A DNA stretch of 64,000 nucleotides from Streptococcus mitis SK579 (GCF_000257905.1 NZ_AJJL01000082.1:1-64000); one strand, 5' to 3'; positions 47,646-57,130 are shown, counted from the stretch's first letter. Notes: generated by a model not told the origin, from the sequence alone. Program-made: numbers and translations.

Positions 47646-48915
47646 GCATCAGGAAATTCTAAGCTATTTGGAAGAATTGCCTGTCGGAAAGAGGGTTAGT
47701 GTTCGTAGTATTTCTAACCATCTGGGGGTCAGTGATGGAACGGCCTATCGGGCCATTAAAGAAGCTGAAAATCGTGGACTTGTGGAGACCCGTCCTAGAA
47801 GTGGTACTATCCGTGTTAAATCCCAGAAAGTTGCTATTGAAAGATTAACTTTTGCTGAAATTGCAGAAGTGACTTCTTCTGAGGTTTTGGCTGGGCAAGA
47901 AGGTTTAGATAGAGAATTTAGTAAGTTCTCTATCGGTGCCATGACTGAACAAAACATCTTATCCTATCTTCATGATGGGGGACTCTTGATTGTCGGGGAC
48001 CGTACTCGTATCCAACTGTTAGCACTTGAAAATGAAAATGCAGTTCTAGTTACAGGTGGATTTCAGGTCCATGATGATGTGCTTAAACTGGCTAATCAAA
48101 AAGGGATTCCTGTTCTGAGAAGTAAGCATGATACTTTCACTGTCGCGACCATGATCAATAAAGCCTTGTCAAATGTCCAAATCAAGACAGACATTTTGAC
48201 AGTTGAGAAACTTTACCGTCCGAGTCATGAATATGGTTTTCTGAGAGAGACTGACACAGTCAAAGATTATTTGGACTTAGTACGTAAGAATCGAAGCAGT
48301 CGTTTTCCAGTTATTAACCAACATCAGGTTGTGGTGGGAGTGGTAACCATGAGGGATGCAGGTGATAAGTCACCAAGTACCACAATTGATAAGGTCATGT
48401 CTCGTAGCCTCTTTTTAGTCGGATTATCGACAAATATTGCCAATGTCAGTCAACGAATGATTGCTGAAGATTTTGAAATGGTACCAGTTATTCGAAGCAA
48501 TCAAACCTTGCTTGGAGTTGTGACACGACGCGATGTCATGGAGAAGATGAGTCGTTCCCAAGTTTCGGCTCTACCGACTTTTTCTGAGCAGATTGGTCAA
48601 AAACTTTCTTATCATCATGATGAAGTAGTCATCACAGTTGAACCCTTTATGCTGGAGAAGAACGGAGTCTTGGCTAATGGTGTATTGGCAGAAATTCTGA
48701 CCCACATGACCCAAGATTTAGTTGTGAATAGTGGGCGCAATCTCATCATCGAGCAGATGCTAATCTACTTTTTGCAGGCTGTTCAGATAGATGATATATT
48801 GCGTATTCAGGCACGCATTATCCATCATACGAGACGGTCAGCTATTATTGACTACGATATTTATCATGGTCACCAGATTGTTTCAAAAGCAAATGTGACT
48901 GTTAAAATTAATTAG
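47638..48915 (+). CDS. HTH-DRTGG-CBS-hotdog protein (YtoI-like)
   Basis: The 425-residue product combines four modules. A GntR-like helix-turn-helix (about 5-65, VRSISNHLGVSDGTAYRAIKEAE) is followed by a DRTGG domain (about 75-185). Two CBS domains (about 195-310) hold an adenine nucleotide or similar ligand. A hotdog domain (about 320-425) resembles thioesterases. The arrangement matches Bacillus YtoI, of unknown function. GGAG precedes the ATG inside the GNAT gene, implying coupling. Confidence 0.83.
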   Translation: MSKHQEILSYLEELPVGKRVSVRSISNHLGVSDGTAYRAIKEAENRGLVETRPRSGTIRVKSQKVAIERLTFAEIAEVTSSEVLAGQEGLDREFSKFSIGAMTEQNILSYLHDGGLLIVGDRTRIQLLALENENAVLVTGGFQVHDDVLKLANQKGIPVLRSKHDTFTVATMINKALSNVQIKTDILTVEKLYRPSHEYGFLRETDTVKDYLDLVRKNRSSRFPVINQHQVVVGVVTMRDAGDKSPSTTIDKVMSRSLFLVGLSTNIANVSQRMIAEDFEMVPVIRSNQTLLGVVTRRDVMEKMSRSQVSALPTFSEQIGQKLSYHHDEVVITVEPFMLEKNGVLANGVLAEILTHMTQDLVVNSGRNLIIEQMLIYFLQAVQIDDILRIQARIIHHTRRSAIIDYDIYHGHQIVSKANVTVKIN

Positions 48916-48930
48916 AAACTAGGAGAAAAA

Positions 48931-49791
48931 ATGATAACATTAAAATCAGCTCGTGAAATCGAAGCTATGGACAAGGCCGGTGATTTTCTTGCAAGTATTC
49001 ATATTGGCTTACGTGATTTGATTAAGCCTGGCATAGATATGTGGGAAGTTGAAGAATATGTTCGTAGACGTTGTAAGGAAGAAAATTTCCTGCCGCTTCA
49101 GATTGGAGTTGACGGTGCAATGATGGACTATCCTTATGCTACCTGCTGCTCTCTTAATGATGAAGTTGCTCATGCTTTCCCTCGTCACTATATCTTGAAA
49201 GATGGAGATTTACTCAAGGTTGATATGGTTTTGGGAGGTCCCATTGCTAAATCTGACCTGAATGTCTCAAAATTAAACTTCAACAATGTGGAGCAAATGA
49301 AAAAATACACTCAGAGCTATTCTGGTGGTCTGGCAGACTCTTGTTGGGCTTATGCTGTTGGGACACCGTCCGAAGAAGTGAAAAACTTGATGGATGTAAC
49401 CAAAGAAGCCATGTATAAGGGGATTGAGCAAGCTGTTGTTGGGAACCGTATCGGTGATATCGGTGCGGCTATTCAAGAATACGCTGAAAGTCGTGGTTAC
49501 GGTGTAGTGCGTGATTTGGTTGGTCATGGTGTTGGTCCAACCATGCACGAAGAACCAATGGTTCCTAACTATGGTATTGCTGGTCGTGGGCTTCGTCTCC
49601 GTGAAGGAATGGTCTTGACTATTGAACCGATGATCAATACAGGTGACTGGGAAATCGATACAGATATGAAGACTGGTTGGGCGCATAAGACCATTGATGG
49701 TGGATTGTCATGCCAGTATGAACACCAATTCGTCATTACGAAAGATGGACCTGTTATCTTGACTAGTCAAGGTGAAGAAGGAACTTATTAA
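48931..49791 (+). CDS. map: Methionine aminopeptidase
   Basis: Removes N-terminal methionine from nascent proteins. The 286-residue product has the pita-bread metal site: aspartates in LLKVDMVLGG and KSDLN or LADSCWAY, His in GHGVGPTMHEEP, Glu in LTIEPMI and a last Glu in QYEHQFVI. The spacing after the first metal aspartate is about 30 residues longer than in E. coli Map, consistent with the insert recalled for streptococcal type I enzymes. GGAGAAAAA precedes the ATG. Confidence 0.94.
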   Translation: MITLKSAREIEAMDKAGDFLASIHIGLRDLIKPGIDMWEVEEYVRRRCKEENFLPLQIGVDGAMMDYPYATCCSLNDEVAHAFPRHYILKDGDLLKVDMVLGGPIAKSDLNVSKLNFNNVEQMKKYTQSYSGGLADSCWAYAVGTPSEEVKNLMDVTKEAMYKGIEQAVVGNRIGDIGAAIQEYAESRGYGVVRDLVGHGVGPTMHEEPMVPNYGIAGRGLRLREGMVLTIEPMINTGDWEIDTDMKTGWAHKTIDGGLSCQYEHQFVITKDGPVILTSQGEEGTY

Positions 49792-49802
49792 AATAATTAA
49801 AG

Positions 49803-49850
49803 AAAGATAGAAGAAAAAGTCAACTTAGACAACTTTCTTCTATCTTTTTC
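49803..49850 (+). terminator. Terminator after map
   Basis: AAAGATAGAAGAAA (49803-49816) pairs perfectly with TTTCTTCTATCTTT (49834-49847), followed by T-rich sequence. Confidence 0.85.
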
Positions 49851-49955
49851 TTTTATCTAACGTCATAGTAAATATAGCTAGCCGTAGCAAACTTGATACA
49901 AATTTTAACATTTATAGTACAATAGGTTTAAATTCTTAAGAAAGTTGGTTCTTTA

Positions 49956-50663
49956 TTGGAAACGATAGTCTTTTCAATCTCCGTTTTTTTAGCAGGGGTC
50001 TTGTCCTTCTTTTCTCCCTGTATTTTTCCTCTTCTGCCAGTTTATGCTGGAATTTTATTGGATGATCAGGAAAGTGCAAAAAGTTTTTCCTTGTTTGGGA
50101 GAAAGGTTCTCTGGTCAGGTTTGATTCGAACACTTTGCTTTATTGCAGGTATTTCTCTCATTTTCTTTATTCTAGGCTTTGGTGCAGGTTACTTTGGTAA
50201 TTTTCTCTATGCAAATTGGTTCCGATATGTTATGGGAACAATTATTATCATTTTGGGACTTCACCAGATGGAAATTTTTCACTTTAAGAAATTAGAGGTT
50301 CAAAAAAGCTTTACTTTTAAGAAATCAGAAGCCAATCGTTATTGGTCAGCATTTTTACTTGGTATTACCTTTAGCTTTGGTTGGACACCTTGTATTAGTC
50401 CGGTTTTAAGTTCTGTTTTAGCGCTTGCGGCTTCTGGGGGCAATGGCGCTTGGCAAGGAGCTATCTATACTCTTATTTACACTCTGGGGATGGCCATTCC
50501 TTTCTTGGCTTTGGCACTAGCTTCAGGGGTCGTGATGCCTTATTTTAGTAAAATCAAACGTCATATGATGCTACTCAAGAAAATTGGTGGTTTCCTTATT
50601 ATTTTAATGGGAATTTTGTTACTATTAGGACAAGTAAATGTTCTAGCTGGAATTTTTGAATAA
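49956..50663 (+). CDS. ccdA: CcdA-type thiol:disulfide transporter
   Basis: The 235-residue membrane protein has about six hydrophobic segments and conserved cysteines in FFSPCIFPLLP near 22 and GWTPCISP near 147, which carry electrons from cytoplasmic thioredoxin to surface partners. No ATG precedes the conserved region. TTG at 49956 is the likeliest start, although its ribosome site is poor, and ATT at 49932 is the only other near-cognate codon before a stop. The thioredoxin lipoprotein gene follows after 11 nt. Confidence 0.88.
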   Translation: METIVFSISVFLAGVLSFFSPCIFPLLPVYAGILLDDQESAKSFSLFGRKVLWSGLIRTLCFIAGISLIFFILGFGAGYFGNFLYANWFRYVMGTIIIILGLHQMEIFHFKKLEVQKSFTFKKSEANRYWSAFLLGITFSFGWTPCISPVLSSVLALAASGGNGAWQGAIYTLIYTLGMAIPFLALALASGVVMPYFSKIKRHMMLLKKIGGFLIILMGILLLLGQVNVLAGIFE

Positions 50664-50674
50664 AGGAGAAAAAG

Positions 50675-51241
50675 ATGAAAAAAATAATGTTTGCTGGTTT
50701 AAGCCTTTTGTCATTAGTTGTATTGATGGCCTGTGGTGAGGAAGAAACTAAAAAAACTCAAGCTCCACAACAATCCCCAAAACAGCAACAACAAACGCCT
50801 GTACAACAAATTGCTGTTGGAAAAGAGGCACCAGACTTTACCTTGCAATCTATGGATGGTAAAGAAGTTAAGTTATCTGATTATAAGGGTAAAAAAGTCT
50901 ACTTGAAGTTTTGGGCTTCATGGTGTGGCCCATGTAAGAAAAGTATGCCAGAGTTGATGGAATTAGCTGCGAAACCAGATCGCGATTTTGAAATTCTTAG
51001 TGTCATTGCACCAGGAATTCAAGGTGAAAAAACTGTCGAGCAATTCCCACAATGGTTCCAAGACCAAGGATATAAAGATATCCCAGTTCTTTATGATACT
51101 AAAGCAACAACCTTCCAAGCTTATCAAATTCGAAGCATTCCTACAGAATACCTGATTGATAGTCAAGGAAAGATTGGAAAGATTCAATTTGGTGTTATCA
51201 GCAACGCGGATGCAGAAGCATCCTTTAAAGAAATGAACTAG
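50675..51241 (+). CDS. Surface thioredoxin-like lipoprotein (TlpA family)
   Basis: The 188-residue product has a lipoprotein signal with lipobox LVVLMAC (Cys20) and a Gln-rich linker (about 25-47). A thioredoxin-fold TlpA/ResA domain follows, with redox Cys84 and Cys87 in ASWCGPCKK. It corresponds to pneumococcal Etrx-type proteins, which receive electrons from CcdA and reduce surface methionine sulfoxide reductase, giving resistance to oxidants. AAGGAGAAAA precedes the ATG. No msrAB gene is adjacent. Confidence 0.9.
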   Translation: MKKIMFAGLSLLSLVVLMACGEEETKKTQAPQQSPKQQQQTPVQQIAVGKEAPDFTLQSMDGKEVKLSDYKGKKVYLKFWASWCGPCKKSMPELMELAAKPDRDFEILSVIAPGIQGEKTVEQFPQWFQDQGYKDIPVLYDTKATTFQAYQIRSIPTEYLIDSQGKIGKIQFGVISNADAEASFKEMN

Positions 51242-51251
51242 AGATAAAGAG

Positions 51252-51285
51252 AATCTGATTACAAGAGAGTAGTCAGATTTTTTTA
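51252..51285 (+). terminator. Terminator after the thioredoxin lipoprotein gene
   Basis: AATCTGATTAC (51252-51262) pairs with GTAGTCAGATT (51269-51279) with one G-T, followed by a T-run. Confidence 0.88.
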
Positions 51286-51304
51286 GAAAATTGTTTTATA
51301 AATA

Positions 51305-51334
51305 TTCACAAATCTCCTATATTTATGGTAGAAT
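51305..51334 (+). promoter_or_regulatory. Promoter of the amino-acid permease gene
   Basis: TTCACA (51305-51310) and an extended TGG-TAGAAT (-10 at 51329-51334) are spaced by 18 nt. Confidence 0.6.
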
Positions 51335-51363
51335 AGAATCATCATTTTATTTTGGAGTCAAAG

Positions 51364-52755
51364 ATGAATATATTTAGAACAAAGAATGTTAGTTTGGATA
51401 AAACGGAGATGCACAGGCATTTGAAGTTATGGGATTTGATTTTGCTGGGTATCGGAGCCATGGTGGGGACAGGCGTCTTTACAATTACAGGCACTGCAGC
51501 CGCAACACTTGCTGGTCCAGCGCTAGTGATTTCAATCGTTATTTCTGCCTTGTGTGTGGGATTATCAGCTCTCTTTTTTGCAGAATTTGCCTCGCGAGTA
51601 CCTGCTACAGGTGGTGCCTACAGTTATCTCTATGCTATTTTAGGAGAATTTCCAGCTTGGTTGGCTGGCTGGTTAACAATGATGGAGTTCATGACAGCCA
51701 TATCAGGCGTGGCTTCGGGTTGGGCAGCTTATTTTAAAGGCTTGCTTTCTCAATACGGGATAGCCCTTCCTCAGGCTTTAAATGGTACCTTTAATCCTCA
51801 ATCAGGGACATTTGTTGATTTATTGCCTATTATTGTCTTGGTCTTGGTGACATCGCTTGTTTTACTAAATGCCAAGGCTGCTTTACGCTTTAATTCTATT
51901 CTAGTTATTTTGAAATTTTCCGCTTTAGCGCTCTTTGTTTTAGTAGGAATTTGGAATATTAAACTTGATAATTGGAGCAATTTTGCTCCTTACGGTTTTG
52001 GACAAATCTATGGTGCTAGTACTGGTATTATGGCTGGTGCGTCCTTGATGTTCTTCGGTTTTTTGGGATTTGAATCCATCTCTATGGCCGTAGATGAGGT
52101 CAAGACTCCTCAAAAAAATATTCCTAGAGGGATTGTCTTATCGCTTTCTATCGTAACCATTCTCTATGCCTTGGTGACTCTTGTTTTGACTGGTGTGGTT
52201 CACTATAGTCATCTAAATGTTGATGATGCCGTTGCCTTTGCCCTTCGTAGTGTTGGGATTAGTTGGGCAGCAAACTATGTGTCATTGGTGGCTATCTTGA
52301 CCTTGATTACGGTTTGTATCTCGATGACCTATGCCCTATCGCGTATGATTTACAGTTTAGCGCGTGACGGATTGATGCCTGCCGCCTTCAAAGAATTAAC
52401 GAAGACTAGCAAGGTACCAAAGAATGCTACTATCTTGACAGGTCTAGCTTCAGCAGTAGCTGCAGGAATATTCCCACTAGCCAGTATCGCAGCCTTCTTA
52501 AACATTTGTACCTTGGCCTACTTGATCATGCTGGCTTACGGCTTGATTCGCTTACGGAGAGAAAAGGGGATGCCCAAAGCTGGAGAATTTAAAACACCAT
52601 TGGTACCCCTGTTACCCATTTTATCAATCATCATTTGTTTGTCCTTCATGTTGCAGTATAATATGGAAACCTGGATTGCTTTCCTAGTTGCTTTGTTGAT
52701 AGGAAGTATCATTTACTTTACTTATGGTTATAAGCATTCTACCATAGAAGAATAA
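51364..52755 (+). CDS. APC-family amino acid permease
   Basis: The 463-residue membrane protein has about twelve hydrophobic segments. The APC signature GIGAMVGTGVFTITGTAAATLAGPAL begins near residue 26 and continues into SALFFAEFASRVPATGGAYSY. It resembles cationic amino-acid (YfnA/CAT-like) transporters, but substrate is uncertain. ATG at 51364 is chosen; TTTGGAG just upstream is its ribosome site. A BOX element begins directly after the stop codon. Confidence 0.88.
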   Translation: MNIFRTKNVSLDKTEMHRHLKLWDLILLGIGAMVGTGVFTITGTAAATLAGPALVISIVISALCVGLSALFFAEFASRVPATGGAYSYLYAILGEFPAWLAGWLTMMEFMTAISGVASGWAAYFKGLLSQYGIALPQALNGTFNPQSGTFVDLLPIIVLVLVTSLVLLNAKAALRFNSILVILKFSALALFVLVGIWNIKLDNWSNFAPYGFGQIYGASTGIMAGASLMFFGFLGFESISMAVDEVKTPQKNIPRGIVLSLSIVTILYALVTLVLTGVVHYSHLNVDDAVAFALRSVGISWAANYVSLVAILTLITVCISMTYALSRMIYSLARDGLMPAAFKELTKTSKVPKNATILTGLASAVAAGIFPLASIAAFLNICTLAYLIMLAYGLIRLRREKGMPKAGEFKTPLVPLLPILSIIICLSFMLQYNMETWIAFLVALLIGSIIYFTYGYKHSTIEE

Positions 52756-52905
52756 TACTCTTCGAAAATCTCTTCAAACCACGTCAGCTTCGCCTTGCCG
52801 TATATATGTGACTGACTTCGTCAGTCTTATCTACAACCTCAAAACAGTGTTTTGAGCAACCTACGGCTAGCTTCCTAATTTGCTCTTTGATTTTCATTGA
52901 GTATA
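52756..52905 (+). repeat. BOX element (A-B-C)
   Basis: It starts with TACTCTTCGAAAATCTC next to the permease stop and ends in TTTTCATTGAGTATA. BoxA (about 52756-52810) includes CGTCAGCTTCGCCTTGCCGT. One boxB (about 52811-52855) contains GACTGACTTCGTCAGTC and CAAAACAGTGTTTTG stems. BoxC (about 52856-52905) contains GGCTAGCTTCCTAATTTGC. This matches the classic pneumococcal BOX. Confidence 0.95.
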
Positions 52906-52986
52906 TAAAGTGAGAATCTGTTGAGTTGTTAAAAGTCAGCAGATTTTTATATGTGAAAGAAATTTCAATTTTTTTCTTAAAATAGC

Positions 52987-53028
52987 TTGACAGATTAAAT
53001 TTTTAGGAGTAGAATGTTTACCAGTTAA
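52987..53028 (+). promoter_or_regulatory. adcAII-pht promoter with AdcR-like operator
   Basis: TTGACA (52987-52992) and TAGAAT (53010-53015) are 17 nt apart. TTTACCAGTTAA at 53017-53028 differs from the AdcR consensus TTAACYRGTTAA at one position and starts one base after the -10, so zinc-loaded AdcR should block initiation. Confidence 0.85.
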
Positions 53029-53050
53029 TTAAATAGTTAAGGGGTTGTTT

Positions 53051-53968
53051 ATGAAGAAACAAAGTTTATTTTTAGTATTGTTAAGTATTTTCCTTTTATG
53101 TTTAGGTGCTTGTGGTCAAAAGGAAAGTCAGCCAGGGAAAGGAATGAAAATTGTCACTAGTTTTTATCCTATCTATGCTATGGTCAAGGAAGTATCTGGT
53201 GACTTGAATGATGTTCGGATGATTCAGTCAAGTAGTGGCATTCACTCTTTTGAACCTTCGGCAAATGATATTGCAGCAATATACGATGCAGATGTCTTTG
53301 TTTATCATTCGCATACGCTCGAATCTTGGGCAGGAAGTTTGGATCCCAATCTAAAAAAATCTAAAGTTAAGGTTTTAGAGGCTTCAGAGGGAATGACTTT
53401 AGATCGCGTCCCAGGGCTAGAAGATGTGGAAGCAGGGGATGGAGTTGATGAAAAAACGCTCTATGATCCTCATACTTGGCTAGATCCAGAAAAAGCTGGT
53501 GAAGAAGCCCAGATTATCGCTGACAAACTTTCAGAGGTTGACAGTGAGCATAAAGAAACTTATCAGAAAAATGCGCAAGCCTTTATCAAAAAAGCTCAAG
53601 AATTGACTAAGAAATTCCAGCTTAAATTTGAAAAAGCGAGTCAGAAAACTTTTGTAACACAGCATACAGCCTTTTCTTATCTAGCGAAGCGATTTGGACT
53701 TAATCAACTTGGTATTGCAGGTATCTCTCCTGAACAAGAACCAAGTCCACGACAACTTACAGAAATTCAGGAATTTGTAAAAACCTATAAGGTTAAAACA
53801 ATTTTTACAGAAAGTAATGCTTCTTCAAAAGTAGCTGAAACTCTTGTCAAATCAACAGGTGTGGGTCTTAAAACTCTGAATCCTTTAGAGGCAGACCCAC
53901 AAAATGACAAGACTTATCTCGAAAATCTTGAAGAAAATATGAGTGTTCTAGCAGAAGAATTAAAGTGA
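53051..53968 (+). CDS. adcAII: Zinc-binding lipoprotein AdcAII (Lmb family)
   Basis: The 305-residue cluster 9 solute-binding protein delivers zinc to the AdcCB importer. The lipobox LLCLGAC gives lipid-modified Cys21. Zinc ligands expected from family structures are His65 in SGIHSFEPS, the His of YDPHTWLDP near 141, the His of FVTQHTAF near 205 and the Glu of FTESNAS near 280. It lacks the long His-rich loop and ZinT domain of AdcA. ATG at 53051 follows AAGGGGTTG. The pht gene starts 7 nt after the stop. Confidence 0.95.
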   Translation: MKKQSLFLVLLSIFLLCLGACGQKESQPGKGMKIVTSFYPIYAMVKEVSGDLNDVRMIQSSSGIHSFEPSANDIAAIYDADVFVYHSHTLESWAGSLDPNLKKSKVKVLEASEGMTLDRVPGLEDVEAGDGVDEKTLYDPHTWLDPEKAGEEAQIIADKLSEVDSEHKETYQKNAQAFIKKAQELTKKFQLKFEKASQKTFVTQHTAFSYLAKRFGLNQLGIAGISPEQEPSPRQLTEIQEFVKTYKVKTIFTESNASSKVAETLVKSTGVGLKTLNPLEADPQNDKTYLENLEENMSVLAEELK

Positions 53969-53975
53969 GGCAAGA

Positions 53976-56900
53976 ATGAAAATCAATAAAAAATATGTAG
54001 TTGGTTCAGTGGCGGTCCTTGCCCTAAGTGTTTGCTCCTATGAACTTGGACGTTATCAAGCTGGCCAACTTAAGAAAGATTCTAATCGAGTTGCTTATAT
54101 AGACGGTGATCAGGCTGGTCAAAAAGCAGAGAACTTGACACCAGATGAAGTCAGTAAGAGAGAGGGAATCAACGCCGAACAAATCGTCATCAAGATTACG
54201 GATCAAGGTTATGTGACCTCTCATGGAGACCATTATCATTACTATAATGGTAAGGTTCCTTATGATGCTATCATCAGTGAAGAACTCCTCATGAAAGATC
54301 CGAATTATCAGTTGAAGGATTCAGACATTGTCAATGAAATCAAGGGTGGTTATGTGATTAAGGTAGGCGGAAAATACTATGTTTACCTTAAGGATGCATC
54401 CCATGCGGACAATATTCGGACAAAAGAAGAGATTAAACGTCAGAAGCAGGAACATAGTAGTAATCACGGTGGCGGTTCTAACGATCAGGCGGTAGTTGCA
54501 GCCAGAGCTCAGGGACGTTATACAACGGATGACGGTTATATCTTCAACGCATCTGATATCATCGAAGACACGGGTGATGCTTATATTGTTCCTCATGGCA
54601 ATCACTTCCACTATATTCCTAAGAGTGACTTGTCTGCTAGTGAATTAGCTGCCGCCCAAGCCTTCTTATCTGGAAAAGGTAGTCAATTAAGTACGGTTGA
54701 ATACCGTTCAAGCAGGGGAGAAACAAGATCTAGTGTAAGAACGAGTCAATCTGAAACTCCTCAAAATCCTACAACAGCTCCTGAGAGTCAAAATGAGGAT
54801 TTAGCTAGTCTTCTTCAAGAATTGTACGCTTTGCCTCTGAGCCAACGTCATGTGGAGTCTGATGGATTGGTATTTGACCCAGCACAGATTACAAAACGTA
54901 CTGCCAATGGTGTGGCAGTTCCTCATGGAGATCATTTCCATTTCATTCCTTACTCACAAATGTCTGCCTTGGAAGAAAAATTGGCTCGAAATCTGCCAAT
55001 TGGAGGTCAGCCAGCTCAAAGTCATGCTGATAATACGAAACCAAGCAGTACTGAGAAACCAAGTGCAACGATTAAACCAAACTTTAATCTCAATAAGCCG
55101 GCACCGAATAGAGCAACTGGAGGCGCCTATACAACGGATGATGGGTATGTCTTTAGTCCGACAGATGTGATTGAAGATACAGGTGACGCTTTTGTTGTAC
55201 CGCATGGCAATCATTTCCACTATATACCTAAGAGTGATTTATCAGCAGGGGAATTGGCTGCCGCCCAAGCTTATTGGAATGGTAAACAGAGCTCACATTC
55301 TGCTACAAGTTCAAGTAAACCAGCTCAACCAAGTTTGACAGAGACTCCTAATCTGACTGTCACTCCAACTTATCATCAAGACCAAGGGGAAGATATTCCA
55401 ACACTTTTACGTGAATTGTATGCTAAACCTTTATCAGAACGACATGTAGAATCTGATGGACTCGTCTTTGATCCAGCACAAATCATCAAACGTACTGCAA
55501 ATGGTGTCGCAGTACCTCACGGAGACCATTATCACTTTATTCCTTATTCGCAAATGTCACCGCTGGAAGAAAAATTGGCTCGTATGATACCTGTCAAGGG
55601 ACAAAATGGCAGTGTCTTGCCAAGTGTTACTCCTCTGAAGCCAGCCCCTAATACCAAACCACTAGCACCAGTGGAAAATAAACCGACAGAATTTGATGTC
55701 AACCAGGTTGTTAGAAAAGTTGGCGAAGGATATATTATCGAGGATAAGGGCGTCAGTCGTTATGTTCTAGCTAAAGATTTGGCCAAGGATAAGATTGATG
55801 CTATTGAAAATCTCCTGTCTAAGAAAACTCAAGAGACACACGCTCTAGTTGCGAAGAAAGAAAAGGTACCACCTCGTGACCAAGAATTTTATGATAAAGC
55901 ATATAATTTATTGGTCGAGGCTCATAAAGCCTTGTCTGAAAATAAGGGTCGTACTTCTGATTTCCAAGCTTTAGATAAATTAGCAGAGCGCTTGAATGAT
56001 GAATCTTCTAATAAAGGAAAATTGGTAGATGACTTATTGGCATTCCTAGCACCAATTACCCATCCAGAGCGACTTGGAAAACCAAATGCTCAAATTGCTT
56101 ATACAGACGATGAAATTAAATTAGCGAAATTAGCAGGTAAGTATACAACAGAAGATGGATATATCTTTGACATTCGTGATATTACCAGTGATGAGGGAGA
56201 TGCTTATGTAACTCCACATATGACCCATAGTCACTGGATTAAGAAAGAGAGCTTGTCTGAAGCTGAAAGAGTGGCAGCTCAGGCTTATGCTAAAGAGAAA
56301 GGTTTGACACCTCCTTCAACAGAGAATCAGGGTTCAGGAAATACTGAGGTTAAAGGAGTAGAAGCAATCTATAATAAAGTGAAAGCAGCTAAGAAGGTCC
56401 CACTTGATCATATTCCTTACAATCTACAACATACTGTTGAAGTTAAAAATGGTAGCTTGATTATACCTCATTACGACCATTACCATAATATTAAATTTGG
56501 TTGGTTTGACGAAGGACTCTATGAAGCACCTAAGGGTTATAGCCTTGAGGATCTCTTTGCGACTGTAAAATATTATGTTGAACATCCTGAAGAACGTCCT
56601 CACTCAGATAATGGTTGGGGAAATGCCAGCGACCATGTTCGTAAAAATAAGGCAGACCAAGACAGTAAATCTGATGAAGATAAGGAAGATCATCATGAAT
56701 CAGATGAGTCAACCCGTCCTGAATCCAATGAAAAAGAAAATCATACAGATTCAACCCCTTCAGTAGATAATCTTTATAAACCGAGCACTGATGAAGACGA
56801 AACAGAAGAAGTATCTAAAAATACAACAGACGAAGCTGAAGTACCTCAAGTAGAAACCGAAAAAGTAGAAGCCAAACTCAAAGAAGTAGAAGCTCTACTT

Positions 56901-57041
56901 GCTAAAGTAACGGATGCTAGTTTGAAAGACAATGTGACAGAGAGTCTATCTGGTTTACGAAATAACTTGAGCCTCCAAACCATGGATAATAATGGTATCA
57001 TGGCAGAAGCAGAAAAATTACTTGCTTTGTTAAAAAGGTAG
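53976..57041 (+). CDS. phtD: Polyhistidine triad surface protein, PhtD-like, enlarged
   Basis: The 1021-residue exported protein binds zinc and feeds AdcAII; Pht proteins also bind complement factor H. The signal segment ends in an LSVC motif (Cys20 region). Seven HxxHxH triads are visible: HGDHYH, HGNHFH, HGDHFH, HGNHFH, HGDHYH, HMTHSH and HYDHYH. PhtD is usually about 840 residues with five triads. The excess comes from an internal duplication of about 200 residues. The C-terminus (about 885-1021) is Glu/Asp/Ser-rich and ends in a helical segment. It is cotranscribed with adcAII. Confidence 0.9.
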   Translation: MKINKKYVVGSVAVLALSVCSYELGRYQAGQLKKDSNRVAYIDGDQAGQKAENLTPDEVSKREGINAEQIVIKITDQGYVTSHGDHYHYYNGKVPYDAIISEELLMKDPNYQLKDSDIVNEIKGGYVIKVGGKYYVYLKDASHADNIRTKEEIKRQKQEHSSNHGGGSNDQAVVAARAQGRYTTDDGYIFNASDIIEDTGDAYIVPHGNHFHYIPKSDLSASELAAAQAFLSGKGSQLSTVEYRSSRGETRSSVRTSQSETPQNPTTAPESQNEDLASLLQELYALPLSQRHVESDGLVFDPAQITKRTANGVAVPHGDHFHFIPYSQMSALEEKLARNLPIGGQPAQSHADNTKPSSTEKPSATIKPNFNLNKPAPNRATGGAYTTDDGYVFSPTDVIEDTGDAFVVPHGNHFHYIPKSDLSAGELAAAQAYWNGKQSSHSATSSSKPAQPSLTETPNLTVTPTYHQDQGEDIPTLLRELYAKPLSERHVESDGLVFDPAQIIKRTANGVAVPHGDHYHFIPYSQMSPLEEKLARMIPVKGQNGSVLPSVTPLKPAPNTKPLAPVENKPTEFDVNQVVRKVGEGYIIEDKGVSRYVLAKDLAKDKIDAIENLLSKKTQETHALVAKKEKVPPRDQEFYDKAYNLLVEAHKALSENKGRTSDFQALDKLAERLNDESSNKGKLVDDLLAFLAPITHPERLGKPNAQIAYTDDEIKLAKLAGKYTTEDGYIFDIRDITSDEGDAYVTPHMTHSHWIKKESLSEAERVAAQAYAKEKGLTPPSTENQGSGNTEVKGVEAIYNKVKAAKKVPLDHIPYNLQHTVEVKNGSLIIPHYDHYHNIKFGWFDEGLYEAPKGYSLEDLFATVKYYVEHPEERPHSDNGWGNASDHVRKNKADQDSKSDEDKEDHHESDESTRPESNEKENHTDSTPSVDNLYKPSTDEDETEEVSKNTTDEAEVPQVETEKVEAKLKEVEALLAKVTDASLKDNVTESLSGLRNNLSLQTMDNNGIMAEAEKLLALLKR

Positions 57042-57100
57042 TGAGTCAGTAACGACGAAACCAGAAGCATAAGTTTATCCTATTAAACCAAAATGATGTA

Positions 57101-57130
57101 AGAGTCAGTAGCAATACTGGCTTTTATTTT
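57101..57130 (+). terminator. Terminator after the first pht gene
   Basis: AGAGTCAGTA (57101-57110) pairs with TACTGGCTTTT (57115-57125), followed by T-rich sequence. Confidence 0.75.
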
